Notes: generated from the letters alone by a model not told the origin. Shown: positions 27,335 to 36,506, numbered from the stretch's first letter. The stretch is DNA of 64,000 bases from Pseudonocardia broussonetiae (GCF_013155125.1 NZ_CP053564.1:1309501-1373500); one strand, 5' to 3'. Translations and numbers: made by a program.

Positions 27335-27561
27335 GTCAGTGTGTCGCGGCGCTTGCGGTACTCCTCGTCGTTGATTTCGCCGCGGGCGTAGCGCTCGTCG
27401 AGGATCTGCCGGGCCGAGGTCGGCCCCGCCACCGGAACGGTGTCCGCACCGGGTCTGCGGTTCTGGGTGAGCCGGTAGGCGAGGTAACCCAGCAGCATCA
27501 GGCCGATCACTACCAGGGTCGGCCAGATCCAGAACCAACCCATCATCGAGCCGTTCATCAT
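27331..27561 (-). CDS. SHOCT-domain small membrane protein
   Basis: 76 residues: a Met-rich start (MMNGSMMGWFW), one transmembrane helix (PTLVVIGLMLLGYLAYRL) and a C-terminal SHOCT motif (ARQILDERYARGEINDEEYRKRRDTL). Such proteins commonly sit beside multicopper oxidases and copper genes. Its stop overlaps the oxidase ATG, so they are coupled. Confidence 0.85.
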   Translation of the reverse strand: MMNGSMMGWFWIWPTLVVIGLMLLGYLAYRLTQNRRPGADTVPVAGPTSARQILDERYARGEINDEEYRKRRDTLT

Positions 27562-27607
27562 GGTCGTTCCACTCCCTCGTCTCGTCGTGCCTGCTGTGGT
27601 CTGCGGA

Positions 27608-28003
27608 TCAGTCGCTGGTGAGTGCGTGGAGGGCGGCCCGGATGCGCACCCCGGCCTCGTCCGCGACGGGGCGCAGGTCCTCACGCTCGGGGATGGTGAC
27701 CATGATCTGCGGGTCCAGGGCCGAGACGATGCTGCGGTCAGCACCGTCGGCACGGACCACGACGTTGCAGGGCAGTAGCAGCCCGATCTGGCGGTCGACG
27801 TCCAGGGCGCGGTGGGCGAGCTGGGGGTTGCAGGCGCCCAGGATGACGTAGGGCTCCATGTCGTGGTCGAGCTTCTCCTTGAGGGTGGCCTGGGCGTCGA
27901 TCTCGGTGAGAACCCCGAACCCCTGCTCCTTCAGGGCCGCCTTGACCGCGGGGACGGCCTGTTCGTAGGGCAGGTCCAGGGTGATCGTCATGCCGTAGTC
28001 CAT
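27608..28003 (-). CDS. DUF302 family protein
   Basis: 131 residues matching DUF302: YEQAVPAVKAALKEQGFGVLTEIDAQATLKEKL split by the usual break, then PYVILGACNPQLAHRALDVD and LLPCNVVVRADG. The single conserved Cys residues are in ACNP and LPCN. The family is frequent in sulfur- or copper-related clusters; its reaction is not established to my knowledge. Confidence 0.87.
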   Translation of the reverse strand: MDYGMTITLDLPYEQAVPAVKAALKEQGFGVLTEIDAQATLKEKLDHDMEPYVILGACNPQLAHRALDVDRQIGLLLPCNVVVRADGADRSIVSALDPQIMVTIPEREDLRPVADEAGVRIRAALHALTSD

Positions 28004-28043
28004 TGCTGGGCTCCATTCGGTGTAACGGTGCGGGTTGTTGTCG

Positions 28044-28838
28044 TCAGCCGGTGCTCAGCGCGGCCGGTGCGAGCAGCGCGGCGGCGGCGACGCCGACCGC
28101 GACGGCCAGGATCAGGTAGGCGAACCCGCGCCGCAGCGCCGCGGCCGGGAGCCGGTTCGCCACGCGCCCGGCGGCGAGCGAGGCGAGCAGGGCGGTGCCG
28201 GCGAACACGCCGATCACGGCGTAGTCCACGCCTGCGGCGTCGGCGGCGTGCGCGCCCAGCCCGGCCAGCGAGGTGATCGTGACGATCGCCAGCGAGGTGG
28301 CGATGGCCTCCGCGGCGCTCAGCCCGAGCAGCAGGGTCAGCGCGGGCACGATGATGAACCCGCCACCCACCCCGAACAGCCCGGTCAGCAGCCCGACCCC
28401 GGCGCCGGCGGCGAGTGCTTTGGGTAGGCAGCTGCGCCAGTCGACCCGCCCGTTGCGGATCCGACACGCACCGCCCGTGGCCTCCTCTGGGCTCCCGCGC
28501 AGCATCGCGATCGCGACGGCGACCATCAGCACCGAGAACGCCACCAGCAGCCACCGGTCGGCGATCAGGCGGCCCAGCGCGGCCCCGGCGAACGCGGTGG
28601 GGACTCCCGCGGCACCGAACACCAGCGCCACCGGCCACCGGATCACCCCGGACCGCAGCCGCACCGCCAGTCCGCCCGCCGCCGACACGGCCACCACCAG
28701 CAGCGACCCGAACACCGCGGCCCCCACCGGCTGGCCGACCCCGTAGACCAGCGCCGGGACCGCCAGGATCGAACCCCCGGCGCCGAGCAGCCCGAGCGCG
28801 GCGCCGATGACCAGGCCGAACACGCCGGCGAGGATCAC
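28044..28838 (-). CDS. TauE/SafE-family sulfite/anion exporter
   Basis: 264 residues with about eight hydrophobic helices and the repeated TauE half-sites: FGLVIGAALGLLGAGGSILAVP and, in the second half, GVGLLTGLFGVGGGFIIVPA, each truncated here to show the glycine-rich turn. The family exports sulfite or organosulfonates. Starts at GTG 28836-28838; no other start exists between it and the upstream stop. Fits a sulfur-oxidation operon as the exporter of the product. Confidence 0.88.
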   Translation of the reverse strand: MILAGVFGLVIGAALGLLGAGGSILAVPALVYGVGQPVGAAVFGSLLVVAVSAAGGLAVRLRSGVIRWPVALVFGAAGVPTAFAGAALGRLIADRWLLVAFSVLMVAVAIAMLRGSPEEATGGACRIRNGRVDWRSCLPKALAAGAGVGLLTGLFGVGGGFIIVPALTLLLGLSAAEAIATSLAIVTITSLAGLGAHAADAAGVDYAVIGVFAGTALLASLAAGRVANRLPAAALRRGFAYLILAVAVGVAAAALLAPAALSTG

Positions 28839-28853
28839 CGCGCCCGCCTCGAG

Positions 28854-28898
28854 CTGCGGGGCCGCGACCTGTGGGGCCGCGATCTGTGGGGCTGCGGG
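28854..28898. repeat. Three tandem 15-base repeats in the intergenic gap
   Basis: Three copies of a unit close to CTGTGGGGCCGCGAT fill most of the 64-base gap between the metallohydrolase stop and the exporter start. The repeats are out of any coding frame with a start codon. They may space or structure the mRNA between the two genes; no function is known. Confidence 0.6.
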
Positions 28899-28902
28899 CC
28901 GG

Positions 28903-30288
28903 TCATGGGGTGGTGGTCAGCGGGACACCGGCGTCGGCGGCGTCGGTGAACATGTCGTCGACGACCACCACGGTCCGCCCGGCGCGAGCGAGCAGCGACG
29001 CGGCCGCGGTGGCGCGGTAGCCGCTGCCGCAGTGCACCCACACCGACCCGGCCGGGACCTCGTCGAGCCGGTCCGGCAGCTCGGGCAGCGGGACGTGCAC
29101 GGCCCCTCGCACGTGGGAGGCGTCCCATTCGGTGCCCAACCGCACGTCGAGCACCACCTCGGCCGGCGGCAGATCAGCGCTACGGCGGCCGTCGAGCTCA
29201 CCGGCGAGGTCAGCGAAACCGGCGCTGGGCAACTCGCCCAGCCGAGCCGGGTCGACGGCCAGCTCGTGAGGATCACCGGTAGCGGCGGCGACGAGCCGGT
29301 CCACACCGATCCGGACCAGCTCCCGCTGCGCCTGCGCCACCTGGTCCGGGGTGTCGCCGAGCAGCGTGATCGGGGCACCGTGCGGGGCCATCCAGCCCAG
29401 CCAGGTCGCCATCGGCCCGTCCAGCCCGAGACTCACCGTCCCGGCGAGGTGCGAGGCGAGGTAGGCCTTGCGCGAGCGCAGGTCGACGACCCACTCCCCG
29501 TCGGCCAGCCGGCGCTCCAGCTCGGCCGGGTCGGCCGTGGTCGGCGGGCGCAAGTCCACCGGGGCCGGGCCGGCGGTGTTGAGCGCACCCATGTGCGCGT
29601 AGTAGGCGGGGTAGGCACCCAACCCGGACAGGGTCTCCCGGACGAACTCGTCGCGGGCCAGCCGCAGCACCGGGTTGACCTCCCGCTCCCGCCCGATCGT
29701 GGAGTCGTCGCCTGACGCCGGGGTGGCGGTGCAGAAGCTGCCGAAACCGTGGGTCGGCCACACCTGCGCCCCGTCGGGCAGCGCGTCGGCCATCGACGCG
29801 GCCGAGGCGTGCTGCGCGCGGGCCAGCGCCTCCGCGTGCTCGTCGCCGAGCAGGTCCGTGCGCCCGGTGGTGCCGTACAGCAGCGACCCGCCGGTGAACA
29901 CCCCCTGCGGCCCGTCCGGGCCCTCCAGCACGTAGGACAGGTGATGGAAGGTGTGCCCCGGCGTGCCCAACACCCGCAACCGCAACCGCGGCGAGGCCTC
30001 CAGCACGTCCCCGTCGACGACACCGGTCCGGTCGAACCCCAGGTCGTCCTCGGCCGACAGCACGTAGGCCGCTCCGGTGAGGCGCGCGAGCTCCAGACCA
30101 CCGGAGACGTAGTCGTTGTGCACGTGGGTCTCCACGACATGGGTGATCCGCACCCCGAGCCGCCCGGCCAGGGCCAGGACCCGGTCCACGTCGCGCTGCG
30201 GGTCGACCACCACCGCGACCTCACCGTCGGTGGCCAGATAGCTGCGGTCACCCAGTGAGGATGTCTCGATCACTTCGACGTCGATCAC
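28903..30288 (-). CDS. Metallo-beta-lactamase/rhodanese fusion (persulfide dioxygenase-like)
   Basis: 461 residues. An N-terminal metallohydrolase domain has the metal motif ETHVHNDYVSGG, typical of ETHE1/CstB-type enzymes, and VLGTPGHTFHHLSYVLEG. Two rhodanese-like domains follow: one without the Cys (ADGEWVVDLRSRKAYLASHL) and one with the active Cys in VWVHCGSGYRATAAASLL. It would oxidise persulfides to sulfite or thiosulfate. Lies below the CstR-type operator and upstream of the exporter gene. Confidence 0.9.
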   Translation of the reverse strand: MIDVEVIETSSLGDRSYLATDGEVAVVVDPQRDVDRVLALAGRLGVRITHVVETHVHNDYVSGGLELARLTGAAYVLSAEDDLGFDRTGVVDGDVLEASPRLRLRVLGTPGHTFHHLSYVLEGPDGPQGVFTGGSLLYGTTGRTDLLGDEHAEALARAQHASAASMADALPDGAQVWPTHGFGSFCTATPASGDDSTIGREREVNPVLRLARDEFVRETLSGLGAYPAYYAHMGALNTAGPAPVDLRPPTTADPAELERRLADGEWVVDLRSRKAYLASHLAGTVSLGLDGPMATWLGWMAPHGAPITLLGDTPDQVAQAQRELVRIGVDRLVAAATGDPHELAVDPARLGELPSAGFADLAGELDGRRSADLPPAEVVLDVRLGTEWDASHVRGAVHVPLPELPDRLDEVPAGSVWVHCGSGYRATAAASLLARAGRTVVVVDDMFTDAADAGVPLTTTP

Positions 30289-30326
30289 GACAGATCTCCT
30301 TCGTCTCGTCGGTTCTGCCCGGTCAC

Positions 30327-30641
30327 TTACCGGGCGCCGGTGTCCACCGGGCGCCCGGAGCTGATCCAGCCGGCGGTCCCGCCGGCCACCGACACCGGTC
30401 GCGCCCCGGCCGCGGTCAGCGCCTCGGCCGCCTTGGCGCTGCGGCCACCGGACTGACAGATCACGTACAGCTCCTGCCCGGCGTAGCGGCCCGGGTCGGT
30501 GATCACCCGCTCCAGCGGCACGTTCACCGCGCCGGGCACGTGACCGGCCGCGAACTCCTCGGCCGAGCGCACATCCACCACCGCCATGCTCGGGCGGCGC
30601 TCCACCGCGAACTGCTCCACATCAACCTCGCGCATCAGCAC
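30327..30641 (-). CDS. Single-domain rhodanese
   Basis: 104 residues, one rhodanese domain: PSMAVVDVRSAEEFAAGHVP, then LYVICQSGGRSAKAAEAL with the catalytic Cys. A sulfur-transfer partner for the metallohydrolase 38 bases downstream. First structural gene after the 30663-30682 operator. Confidence 0.9.
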   Translation of the reverse strand: MLMREVDVEQFAVERRPSMAVVDVRSAEEFAAGHVPGAVNVPLERVITDPGRYAGQELYVICQSGGRSAKAAEALTAAGARPVSVAGGTAGWISSGRPVDTGAR

Positions 30642-30662
30642 GACGCATCACCTCCTCATCAG

Positions 30663-30682
30663 GGATACCCGGGGGGGTATCC
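30663..30682. promoter_or_regulatory. CsoR/CstR-type operator 1
   Basis: A 20-base dyad with 8-base arms: GGATACCC-GGGG-GGGTATCC. CsoR-family repressors recognise ATACCC...GGGTAT palindromes with a G-tract centre. It lies 21 bases upstream of the first rhodanese gene, where it would block the operon promoter. Confidence 0.75.
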
Positions 30683-30749
30683 GTCAAACACAGCTCTGCC
30701 ATCGGGCACAGCCTCAGAACCAAACCGGGGTGAGACCCGGAGACGCTGA

Positions 30750-31519
<770 letters not shown>

Positions 31520-31581
31520 GAGACCGAGGGTACCGCCCGCCACGACCTACACCCGCCCGTTGCGTGCCCCGGCGGTCACGG

Positions 31582-32768
31582 TCAACGGAAGAGGGCGTCG
31601 AGGGTCTGCGCCGCTGCGGAGTCGGTCAGCGGCATCGCGTGGCTGTAGATCCGCAAGGTCGTGGCGGCGTCGCGATGCCCGAGACGATGTTGAGCCTGCA
31701 GGATGTCACCCTGCCCGACCAGCACCGTGGCCACGGTGTGGCGGAGCCGGTGCAGTGTGACGTCCGGGTGACCGGCTCGTTGGGCGAGCGCGGCGAACCA
31801 GTGGCCGGCGCAGCTGGTCGTCAGCCGGGTGGTGTGGTCGAGTCGCCGGGAAACAGCCACGGCCCGAACCGGCCCCCGTCCGGGTCGTCGTGCTGGTTGA
31901 GTTCGGCCCACCCGCGCCAGGTGGCGACACTCGACCTCCACAACCGCGCGGTGGTCGCGCCGAGGGTGAGCCGACGGTTCCGCCCGCTCTTCGTCGGCCC
32001 GACCATCTCGTTCGAGGTTCCGCGGCTGATCGTCAGGACGTCGCCGTCCAGGTCGTCGAGCTGCAGGCAGCCAGTTCGCCGCGCCTGGCGCCGGTGTCGG
32101 CGGCCAGCCGCGCCAGGAGCAGGATCTGCTCGCCGCGATGGATCCGCACAGTGGCCGGTCGCGGCGGGTCGGCGACGTGCGTTGTCGGCCTCGCTGGCAG
32201 CGACCTGCAGGATCCGGCAGACCGCGTCGACCGGTGCGTGTAGCCGGTTCGACGCTGTGGACGGCCCGCGCATACCCCGCAGCGGCGGCGCGTCCAGGAT
32301 GCCCTCCCGATACGCCCAGCCCAACGCCGAGCGCAGGCACCGGACCCGGGAGGCCGCTGTCGCCGGACCGACTCCGGCAGCAGCCCAGCCGTGCACCGCC
32401 GCGCGCAGGACCGAGGGAGTGACCTGCGAGGCCCGCCGCGTCCCGAGGGGATCCCGGCGCAGCGCTCGAACTATCGACGTGTACCCGACCACGGTCGCCG
32501 GGCGCCAGTCGTGCGCGGCCGCCAGCCATCGATCGAGCAGGTCGGCTACCGCGACTCCCGGGGCGGCCCGTCGGCCGGCGCGGACCACATCGGCCTGGGC
32601 GGCCCACCGCGCGAGCGCGGCTTGCGCGTCGTCGCGGTCTCCGTGCACGGTGATCGACCGCACCAGGCTCCGACCGGAGACCGCATCCGGGCCGAGTGCA
32701 ACGCGCAGTTCCCACACGCCGGGCTTGCGCTGGCGCAACGATCCGGCGCCACGGCTTCTGTTCGTCAT
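31582..32768 (-). pseudogene. Tyrosine site-specific integrase with three frameshifts
   Basis: The N-terminal part (32768 to about 32190) is an actinobacterial phage-type integrase: GAGSLRQRKPGVWELRVALG, a core-binding domain with WRPATVVGYTSIVRALRRDP. The catalytic domain is split: the first Arg box (ADTGARRGELAA) is in a second frame (about 32180-32075), the middle returns to the first frame (LQLDDLDGDVLTISRG), and the C-terminal box (HRLRHTVATVLVGQG, LGHRDAATTLRIYSH with the Tyr) is in a third frame from about 31835. It starts 145 bases from att copy 3, as expected for the integrase of that element. As read it cannot be made. Confidence 0.8.
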
Positions 32769-32913
32769 GCCGGACGATAGCCACGGATCCGCTGAGTCGA
32801 TAGTCCCGCTGAGCAGCGCGGTGTTGGGACTGTTGTAGGGATGAGCCCGCCGTCGGTCCGGCGATCTTCCATGATCGTCCGCGAATTGCCGCAGGTCAGC
32901 GGGGGTGGAGCTA

Positions 32914-32958
32914 TGGTGCGCCCGAAGGGATTCGAACCCCTAACCTTCTGATCCGTAG
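32914..32958 (-). repeat. att copy 3: 3' fragment of tRNA-Arg(ACG)
   Basis: About 45 bases identical to copy 2 from CCA through the anticodon loop; the match ends at GATCCGTAG, where the flank becomes unrelated. The covarying terminator hairpin is not obvious here; only GCAGGTCAGC remains nearby. It divides the sulfur/integrase segment from the ubiquitin-like module. Confidence 0.83.
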
Positions 32959-33033
32959 CGCGCGGACGAGGTTTCCCGTGAACAAGGCGGTACGACTGGT
33001 AGCCGAACGCGCTTGAGAGGTGCTGGTGCTCAG

Positions 33034-33066
33034 CAGTTCGTGGATCAGTTCGTGGATCAAGATCAA
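33034..33066. repeat. Arm-type repeat next to att copy 3
   Basis: CAGTTCGTGGATCAG followed by TTCGTGGATCAAGATCAA, the same double motif as at 25092 with two or three changes. It lies about 75 bases past the tRNA fragment and 32 bases before the ImmA stop. Confidence 0.55.
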
Positions 33067-33098
33067 ATTCGAGTGTCGCCGCGCCGAGTACGCGCGAG

Positions 33099-33656
33099 CT
33101 ACACGGATCGACGCTCCGCCTGCCGAGCGACGCCTGTCGTGTTGTAGCGGAAGCGGGCCATCTCGAGTGTGACGCCGCAATCCGCGGCGATCTCGACGGG
33201 TCCGTCTCCCCGACGGGCGGCCAGCATCAGAAGTGGGCGAGGAAGCAGGAGCGTCCCACCGAACGCAGTGGCCTGTTCCTCTTCGTCGGGGAGGCAGGTC
33301 CGGAAGGGGACGCCGTCGATCTCACGGACCTCGGCGAGCTCGTGGTTGAGGATGGTGTGAGCGAACTCGTGCGCGACGTCGCTGGCGAGCCGGCCTGGTG
33401 AGCGTAGTGGGTTGGTCACCACGAAGGTCCGGCCCTGGATTATGAAGGTCGCGGCGGAGAACGCGAACGCCTGCAGGCGCTCGATCTCCTCCAGGCGGTC
33501 ACGGTCGACGAGTTCGTCACCGCTGACCAGCGTGACGCCGAGGTGCTCGGCGAGCCGATCGAGCGGCAGCGCCGCGGCTGCGCCGAGTCCCAGCTCACCG
33601 CGGAGACGTTCGGCCTCGCGCTCGGCCTTGGCCTTAAAACCCCGCGGCAGGGTCAC
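33099..33656 (-). CDS. ImmA/IrrE-family metallopeptidase
   Basis: 185 residues of the COG2856 zinc-protease family. The active site is HEFAHTILNHE with a downstream Glu in EEEQATAFGGTLLLP. Such proteases cleave a partner repressor upon stress or infection. Coupled to the XRE gene upstream by an ATGA overlap, and divergent from the ubiquitin-like operon. It probably provides the switch that turns the operon on. Confidence 0.88.
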   Translation of the reverse strand: MTLPRGFKAKAEREAERLRGELGLGAAAALPLDRLAEHLGVTLVSGDELVDRDRLEEIERLQAFAFSAATFIIQGRTFVVTNPLRSPGRLASDVAHEFAHTILNHELAEVREIDGVPFRTCLPDEEEQATAFGGTLLLPRPLLMLAARRGDGPVEIAADCGVTLEMARFRYNTTGVARQAERRSV

Positions 33657-34174
33657 CGCGCACCTTCCTTCGCGACCCGCGCGACGAGCGCGGCGTTCAT
33701 ATCGTCGAGCAGCGAACCAAGCCGCTGCGGCACCCCGGGCCGCATCACCGACGCCGCGCGCAGGTGGCAGGCGACAACCGGCTTCGCGAGTGGGTTGGCC
33801 TTAGCGAGGGTCGCGTACATCTCCTTGAGCACACTGCTGATCGCCGCGGAGGCCTCGGTCGTCAGCGCCGGGTCCGCGGAGATGTGGGCAATCGCTTGCT
33901 CCAGCGGCTGCTGCGGTCGCTCGGTGACCGGCGAGAAGAACCTGCTCGGCGGCATCCCCAACCAGGCACACAACGCGGTGAACGATGCCAGGTCGGGTTG
34001 GGCGCCGCCCTCGACGCGCGACATCGTGCTGAAGCTGACCCCGGCGTCGGCCGCGGCCTGCCGCAGCGACTGCGCTCCCCGTCGTTCCCGGACGAGACGA
34101 CCGAGCTGGGAGACGTCGAGGCGCTCAACATCGCCTCCGCGCGGCTCCCGGCCGTCGTCGACTGCGGGGGTCAT
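33653..34174 (-). CDS. XRE-family HTH regulator, ImmA partner
   Basis: 173 residues. The HTH spans residues about 18-75: LGRLVRERRGAQSLRQAAAD, GVSFSTMSRVEGGAQPDL. A helical C-terminal half follows (LEQAIAHISADPALTTEAS). The ATG at 34172-34174 is preferred over the 34282 opening because the extra 36 residues lie over the operator repeats. It overlaps the ImmA start. It probably represses the divergent ubiquitin-like operon until cleaved by ImmA. Confidence 0.82.
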   Translation of the reverse strand: MTPAVDDGREPRGGDVERLDVSQLGRLVRERRGAQSLRQAAADAGVSFSTMSRVEGGAQPDLASFTALCAWLGMPPSRFFSPVTERPQQPLEQAIAHISADPALTTEASAAISSVLKEMYATLAKANPLAKPVVACHLRAASVMRPGVPQRLGSLLDDMNAALVARVAKEGAR

Positions 34175-34222
34175 CGTGCGTTTCCCGGCTCGGACACGCC
34201 GCGAGAGTAACCGCTCGTCGCA

Positions 34223-34283
34223 GCTTTGCTGCAACACGGCGTGTCGTAACAGCCTCTTGCTGGTGACGCTTTGCTGCAACACG
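34223..34283. promoter_or_regulatory. Two direct 16-base repeats in the Ubl/XRE divergent promoter
   Basis: GCTTTGCTGCAACACG occurs perfectly at 34223-34238 and 34268-34283, 45 bases apart, midway between the two divergent starts. They are AT-richer than the surroundings and are the obvious candidate binding sites for the XRE repressor. Confidence 0.65.
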
Positions 34284-34335
34284 TACCGTTCCTTGAGCCG
34301 CTCCCCGGCAACCCGAGGTAGGAAAGGAACGTGCC

Positions 34336-34587
34336 ATGACCGACACGAGCAACCTCAAGCGCCACCAGGTGCACTTCACCCTCGACGGGCGCAAGCTCGT
34401 CGCCGACACCGATCGGATGGCCGCCGCGGCGATCCTCCGGCTCGGTGGTCTCAACCCCGCCGGCTACGACCTCAAGCAGGTTCGACCCGGACACCGCGAC
34501 CCGATCGACTACGCCGACACCGACGAGGTCGCGATCTCCAACGGCGACAAGTTCGTCAGCGTCCGCCAGACGGCCACGGTCGCGTGA
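34336..34587 (+). CDS. Single-domain ubiquitin-like protein (multiubiquitin family)
   Basis: 83 residues with one beta-grasp domain of the 'multiubiquitin' family: RHQVHFTLDGRKLVADTDRM, AAAILRLGGLNPAGYDLKQV, then DTDEVAISNGDKFVSVRQ. Family members usually carry two or more tandem copies; here there is one. The C-terminus is RQTATVA with no Gly-Gly, so conjugation as in classical ubiquitin is not evident from sequence. ATG at 34336. The stop shares one base with the next start (TGATG). First gene of a three-gene operon. Confidence 0.85.
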   Translation: MTDTSNLKRHQVHFTLDGRKLVADTDRMAAAAILRLGGLNPAGYDLKQVRPGHRDPIDYADTDEVAISNGDKFVSVRQTATVA

Positions 34588-34958
34588 TGGACACCGCCTC
34601 GACCGTGCCGGACACGGTGATCGTCGACTTCCTCGCCGGTCTTCAACGATGCGGCATCGCCGCCGTCGTGCAGGGCGTGGTCGTCGTCTTCACGGTCGAG
34701 GCGGTGACCGGCGCCCGCGCTGGGCGCCCGACCCCGACCGGTGTCCACGTCGACGAGCTGTCGATGTGGCCGCAGTTCCCGCCGCACTGGGTTCACTTCC
34801 CCGCGGACGTCGGGTTCTCTACGACCAACGCGAACGCCGAGGACACCTTGCCCGGTTGGGTTCGCCACTCCCGGCAGATCAACGGTTGGGGAGACGCTGC
34901 CGAGCCGGCCCAGGCATGGATCGCGCACATCCGCTCTGTTCTCGAGACGGCGAGCTGA
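34587..34958 (+). CDS. E2-like protein (Prok-E2_E-type candidate)
   Basis: 123 residues. Pattern: FPPHWVHFPADVGFSTTNAN, then GWVRHSRQINGWGDAAEPAQ. The PP-x-x-HFP turn and a late W-x-H-SR helix match what I remember of the prokaryotic E2 family E found beside multiubiquitin genes. The only Cys is Cys22, well before the position of an E2 catalytic cysteine, so thioester chemistry is uncertain. Starts one base into the Ubl stop. Assignment rests on pattern and context. Confidence 0.62.
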   Translation: MDTASTVPDTVIVDFLAGLQRCGIAAVVQGVVVVFTVEAVTGARAGRPTPTGVHVDELSMWPQFPPHWVHFPADVGFSTTNANAEDTLPGWVRHSRQINGWGDAAEPAQAWIAHIRSVLETAS

Positions 34959-34960
34959 CC

Positions 34961-36406
34961 ATGACCACTCTGAGCGCCCCGAGCCAGGCCATCCCAGGGT
35001 CGACGACCTCCGCGCAGATCGTCTCGGTCGCGATGACCGAGGCGAGCGACGCGGTGCTGCGCGAGCACCTTCTGCGGGCAGACGGGCAGGAAGACCTGTG
35101 CCTGGCCACCTACGCCCCGTCGACCGGCAGTCGGCGTTGGACCGCGCTGCTGCGCGAGTTCGTCGAGCCCAAGCCCGGCGAGCGCACCGTGCACCGCAAC
35201 GTCTCGTTCACCGGCGCCTACGTCCTGCGCGCGGCGACGCAGGCCGCCGCCGCCGGGCTCGGCGTCGCCATCCTGCATTCCCACCCCCGCGGGCGCGGAT
35301 GGCAGAACATGAGCCCCGGGGATGCCGACGCCGAGCAGTCCTACGCCCACCTGTGCGAGGAGATCACCGGCCTGCCGCTGCTCGGCATGACCCTCGCCGG
35401 CGTCGACCAGGCGTGGTCCGCGCGCACCTGGACTAGCACTGGAACGCCGGTCTGGGCCGAGAGCGTTCGCGTCGACGGCGGGCAGCTGCGCGTGAGCTGG
35501 AACGACGGCCTGCGCCCGCCGCCACAGGGCCAGGACACCCAGCAGCGCACCATCTCCGCGTGGGGTCCCGGCATCCAGGCCGACCTCGCGCGGCTGCGCA
35601 TCCTCGTCGTCGGGGTCGGCAGCGTCGGGCTCGACGTCGCCGTCCGGCTCGCCGCCGCCGGAGTGCAGCACCTCGCCGTCATGGACCCCGACCTCGTCGA
35701 GCGTCGCAACCTTGACCGGCTCATCGGCGCCACTCGCCGCGACGCGGCCAATTGTCGGCCGAAGGTCGACGTCGCGGTCCGGCTCGTGCGCGCCGCGGCG
35801 ACAGCCGAACACACCGACACCGTTGGCTACAGGATGAGCATCTGTGACCCGTCTGCGCACACGATCGCGCTGGACTACGACGTCATCTTCAGCTGCGTCG
35901 ACCGTCCCTGGCCGCGCGCGGTCCTCAACTCCCTCGCCTATACCGACCTCATCCCCGTCCTCGACGGTGGTATCGGCATCGACGCGTTCGACGACGGCAC
36001 CGGCATGCGCAACGCGACCGTGCGCACCCACGTCCTGCGGCCCGGGCGGCCGTGCATGGTCTGCAACAAGCAACTCGACCCCGCCCTAGTCCAGATCGAC
36101 CGCCAAGGCCTGCTCGCCGACCCCCGCTACATCGCCGCCGCCGACCGCGGCATCCAGGTTGGCACCGAGAACGTCGCCCTGCTCTCCCCGAACGTCAGCA
36201 CCGGGCTGCTCAACCAGTTCGTCAGTCTGACCGCCGCGCCCGGCGGCGAGACCGAACCTGGCCCGCTGCGCTTCAGCCTCTCCACCCACGCGCTAGAACA
36301 CCTGCCGTATTGCTCGTCGCCCAGCTGCTACGTCGAGCGGACAGTTGCGGCCGGCGACGCGCGACCGCAGCTGACCGAGACACCGGGTCGGAGGCGGTCC
36401 GCCTGA
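34961..36406 (+). CDS. JAB deubiquitinase-E1/ThiF fusion
   Basis: 481 residues. N-terminal JAMM domain (about 20-165): Glu44, H106-S-H108-P and S118-x2-D121 form the zinc-protease signature (HSHPRGRGWQNMSPGD). C-terminal E1/ThiF domain (about 205-460): ATP motif GVGSVG at 218-223, MDPDLVERRNLDR with Arg249/Asn250/Arg253, Lys268, and SCVDR with Asp314. Zinc cysteines are Cys365/Cys368 (CMVC) and Cys451/Cys456. It would adenylate the Ubl C-terminus and may also trim or deconjugate it. The start is two bases after the E2-like stop. Confidence 0.88.
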   Translation: MTTLSAPSQAIPGSTTSAQIVSVAMTEASDAVLREHLLRADGQEDLCLATYAPSTGSRRWTALLREFVEPKPGERTVHRNVSFTGAYVLRAATQAAAAGLGVAILHSHPRGRGWQNMSPGDADAEQSYAHLCEEITGLPLLGMTLAGVDQAWSARTWTSTGTPVWAESVRVDGGQLRVSWNDGLRPPPQGQDTQQRTISAWGPGIQADLARLRILVVGVGSVGLDVAVRLAAAGVQHLAVMDPDLVERRNLDRLIGATRRDAANCRPKVDVAVRLVRAAATAEHTDTVGYRMSICDPSAHTIALDYDVIFSCVDRPWPRAVLNSLAYTDLIPVLDGGIGIDAFDDGTGMRNATVRTHVLRPGRPCMVCNKQLDPALVQIDRQGLLADPRYIAAADRGIQVGTENVALLSPNVSTGLLNQFVSLTAAPGGETEPGPLRFSLSTHALEHLPYCSSPSCYVERTVAAGDARPQLTETPGRRRSA

Positions 36407-36506
36407 CCGGTGCTGGCGCATGCCCTTTCGCTTCTCCGGCTCCAGCGACGACGTCGCAGCCGCAAATCAGACCGTGGATCGTGATCGACATCGAAGGCCC
36501 GGAAAC

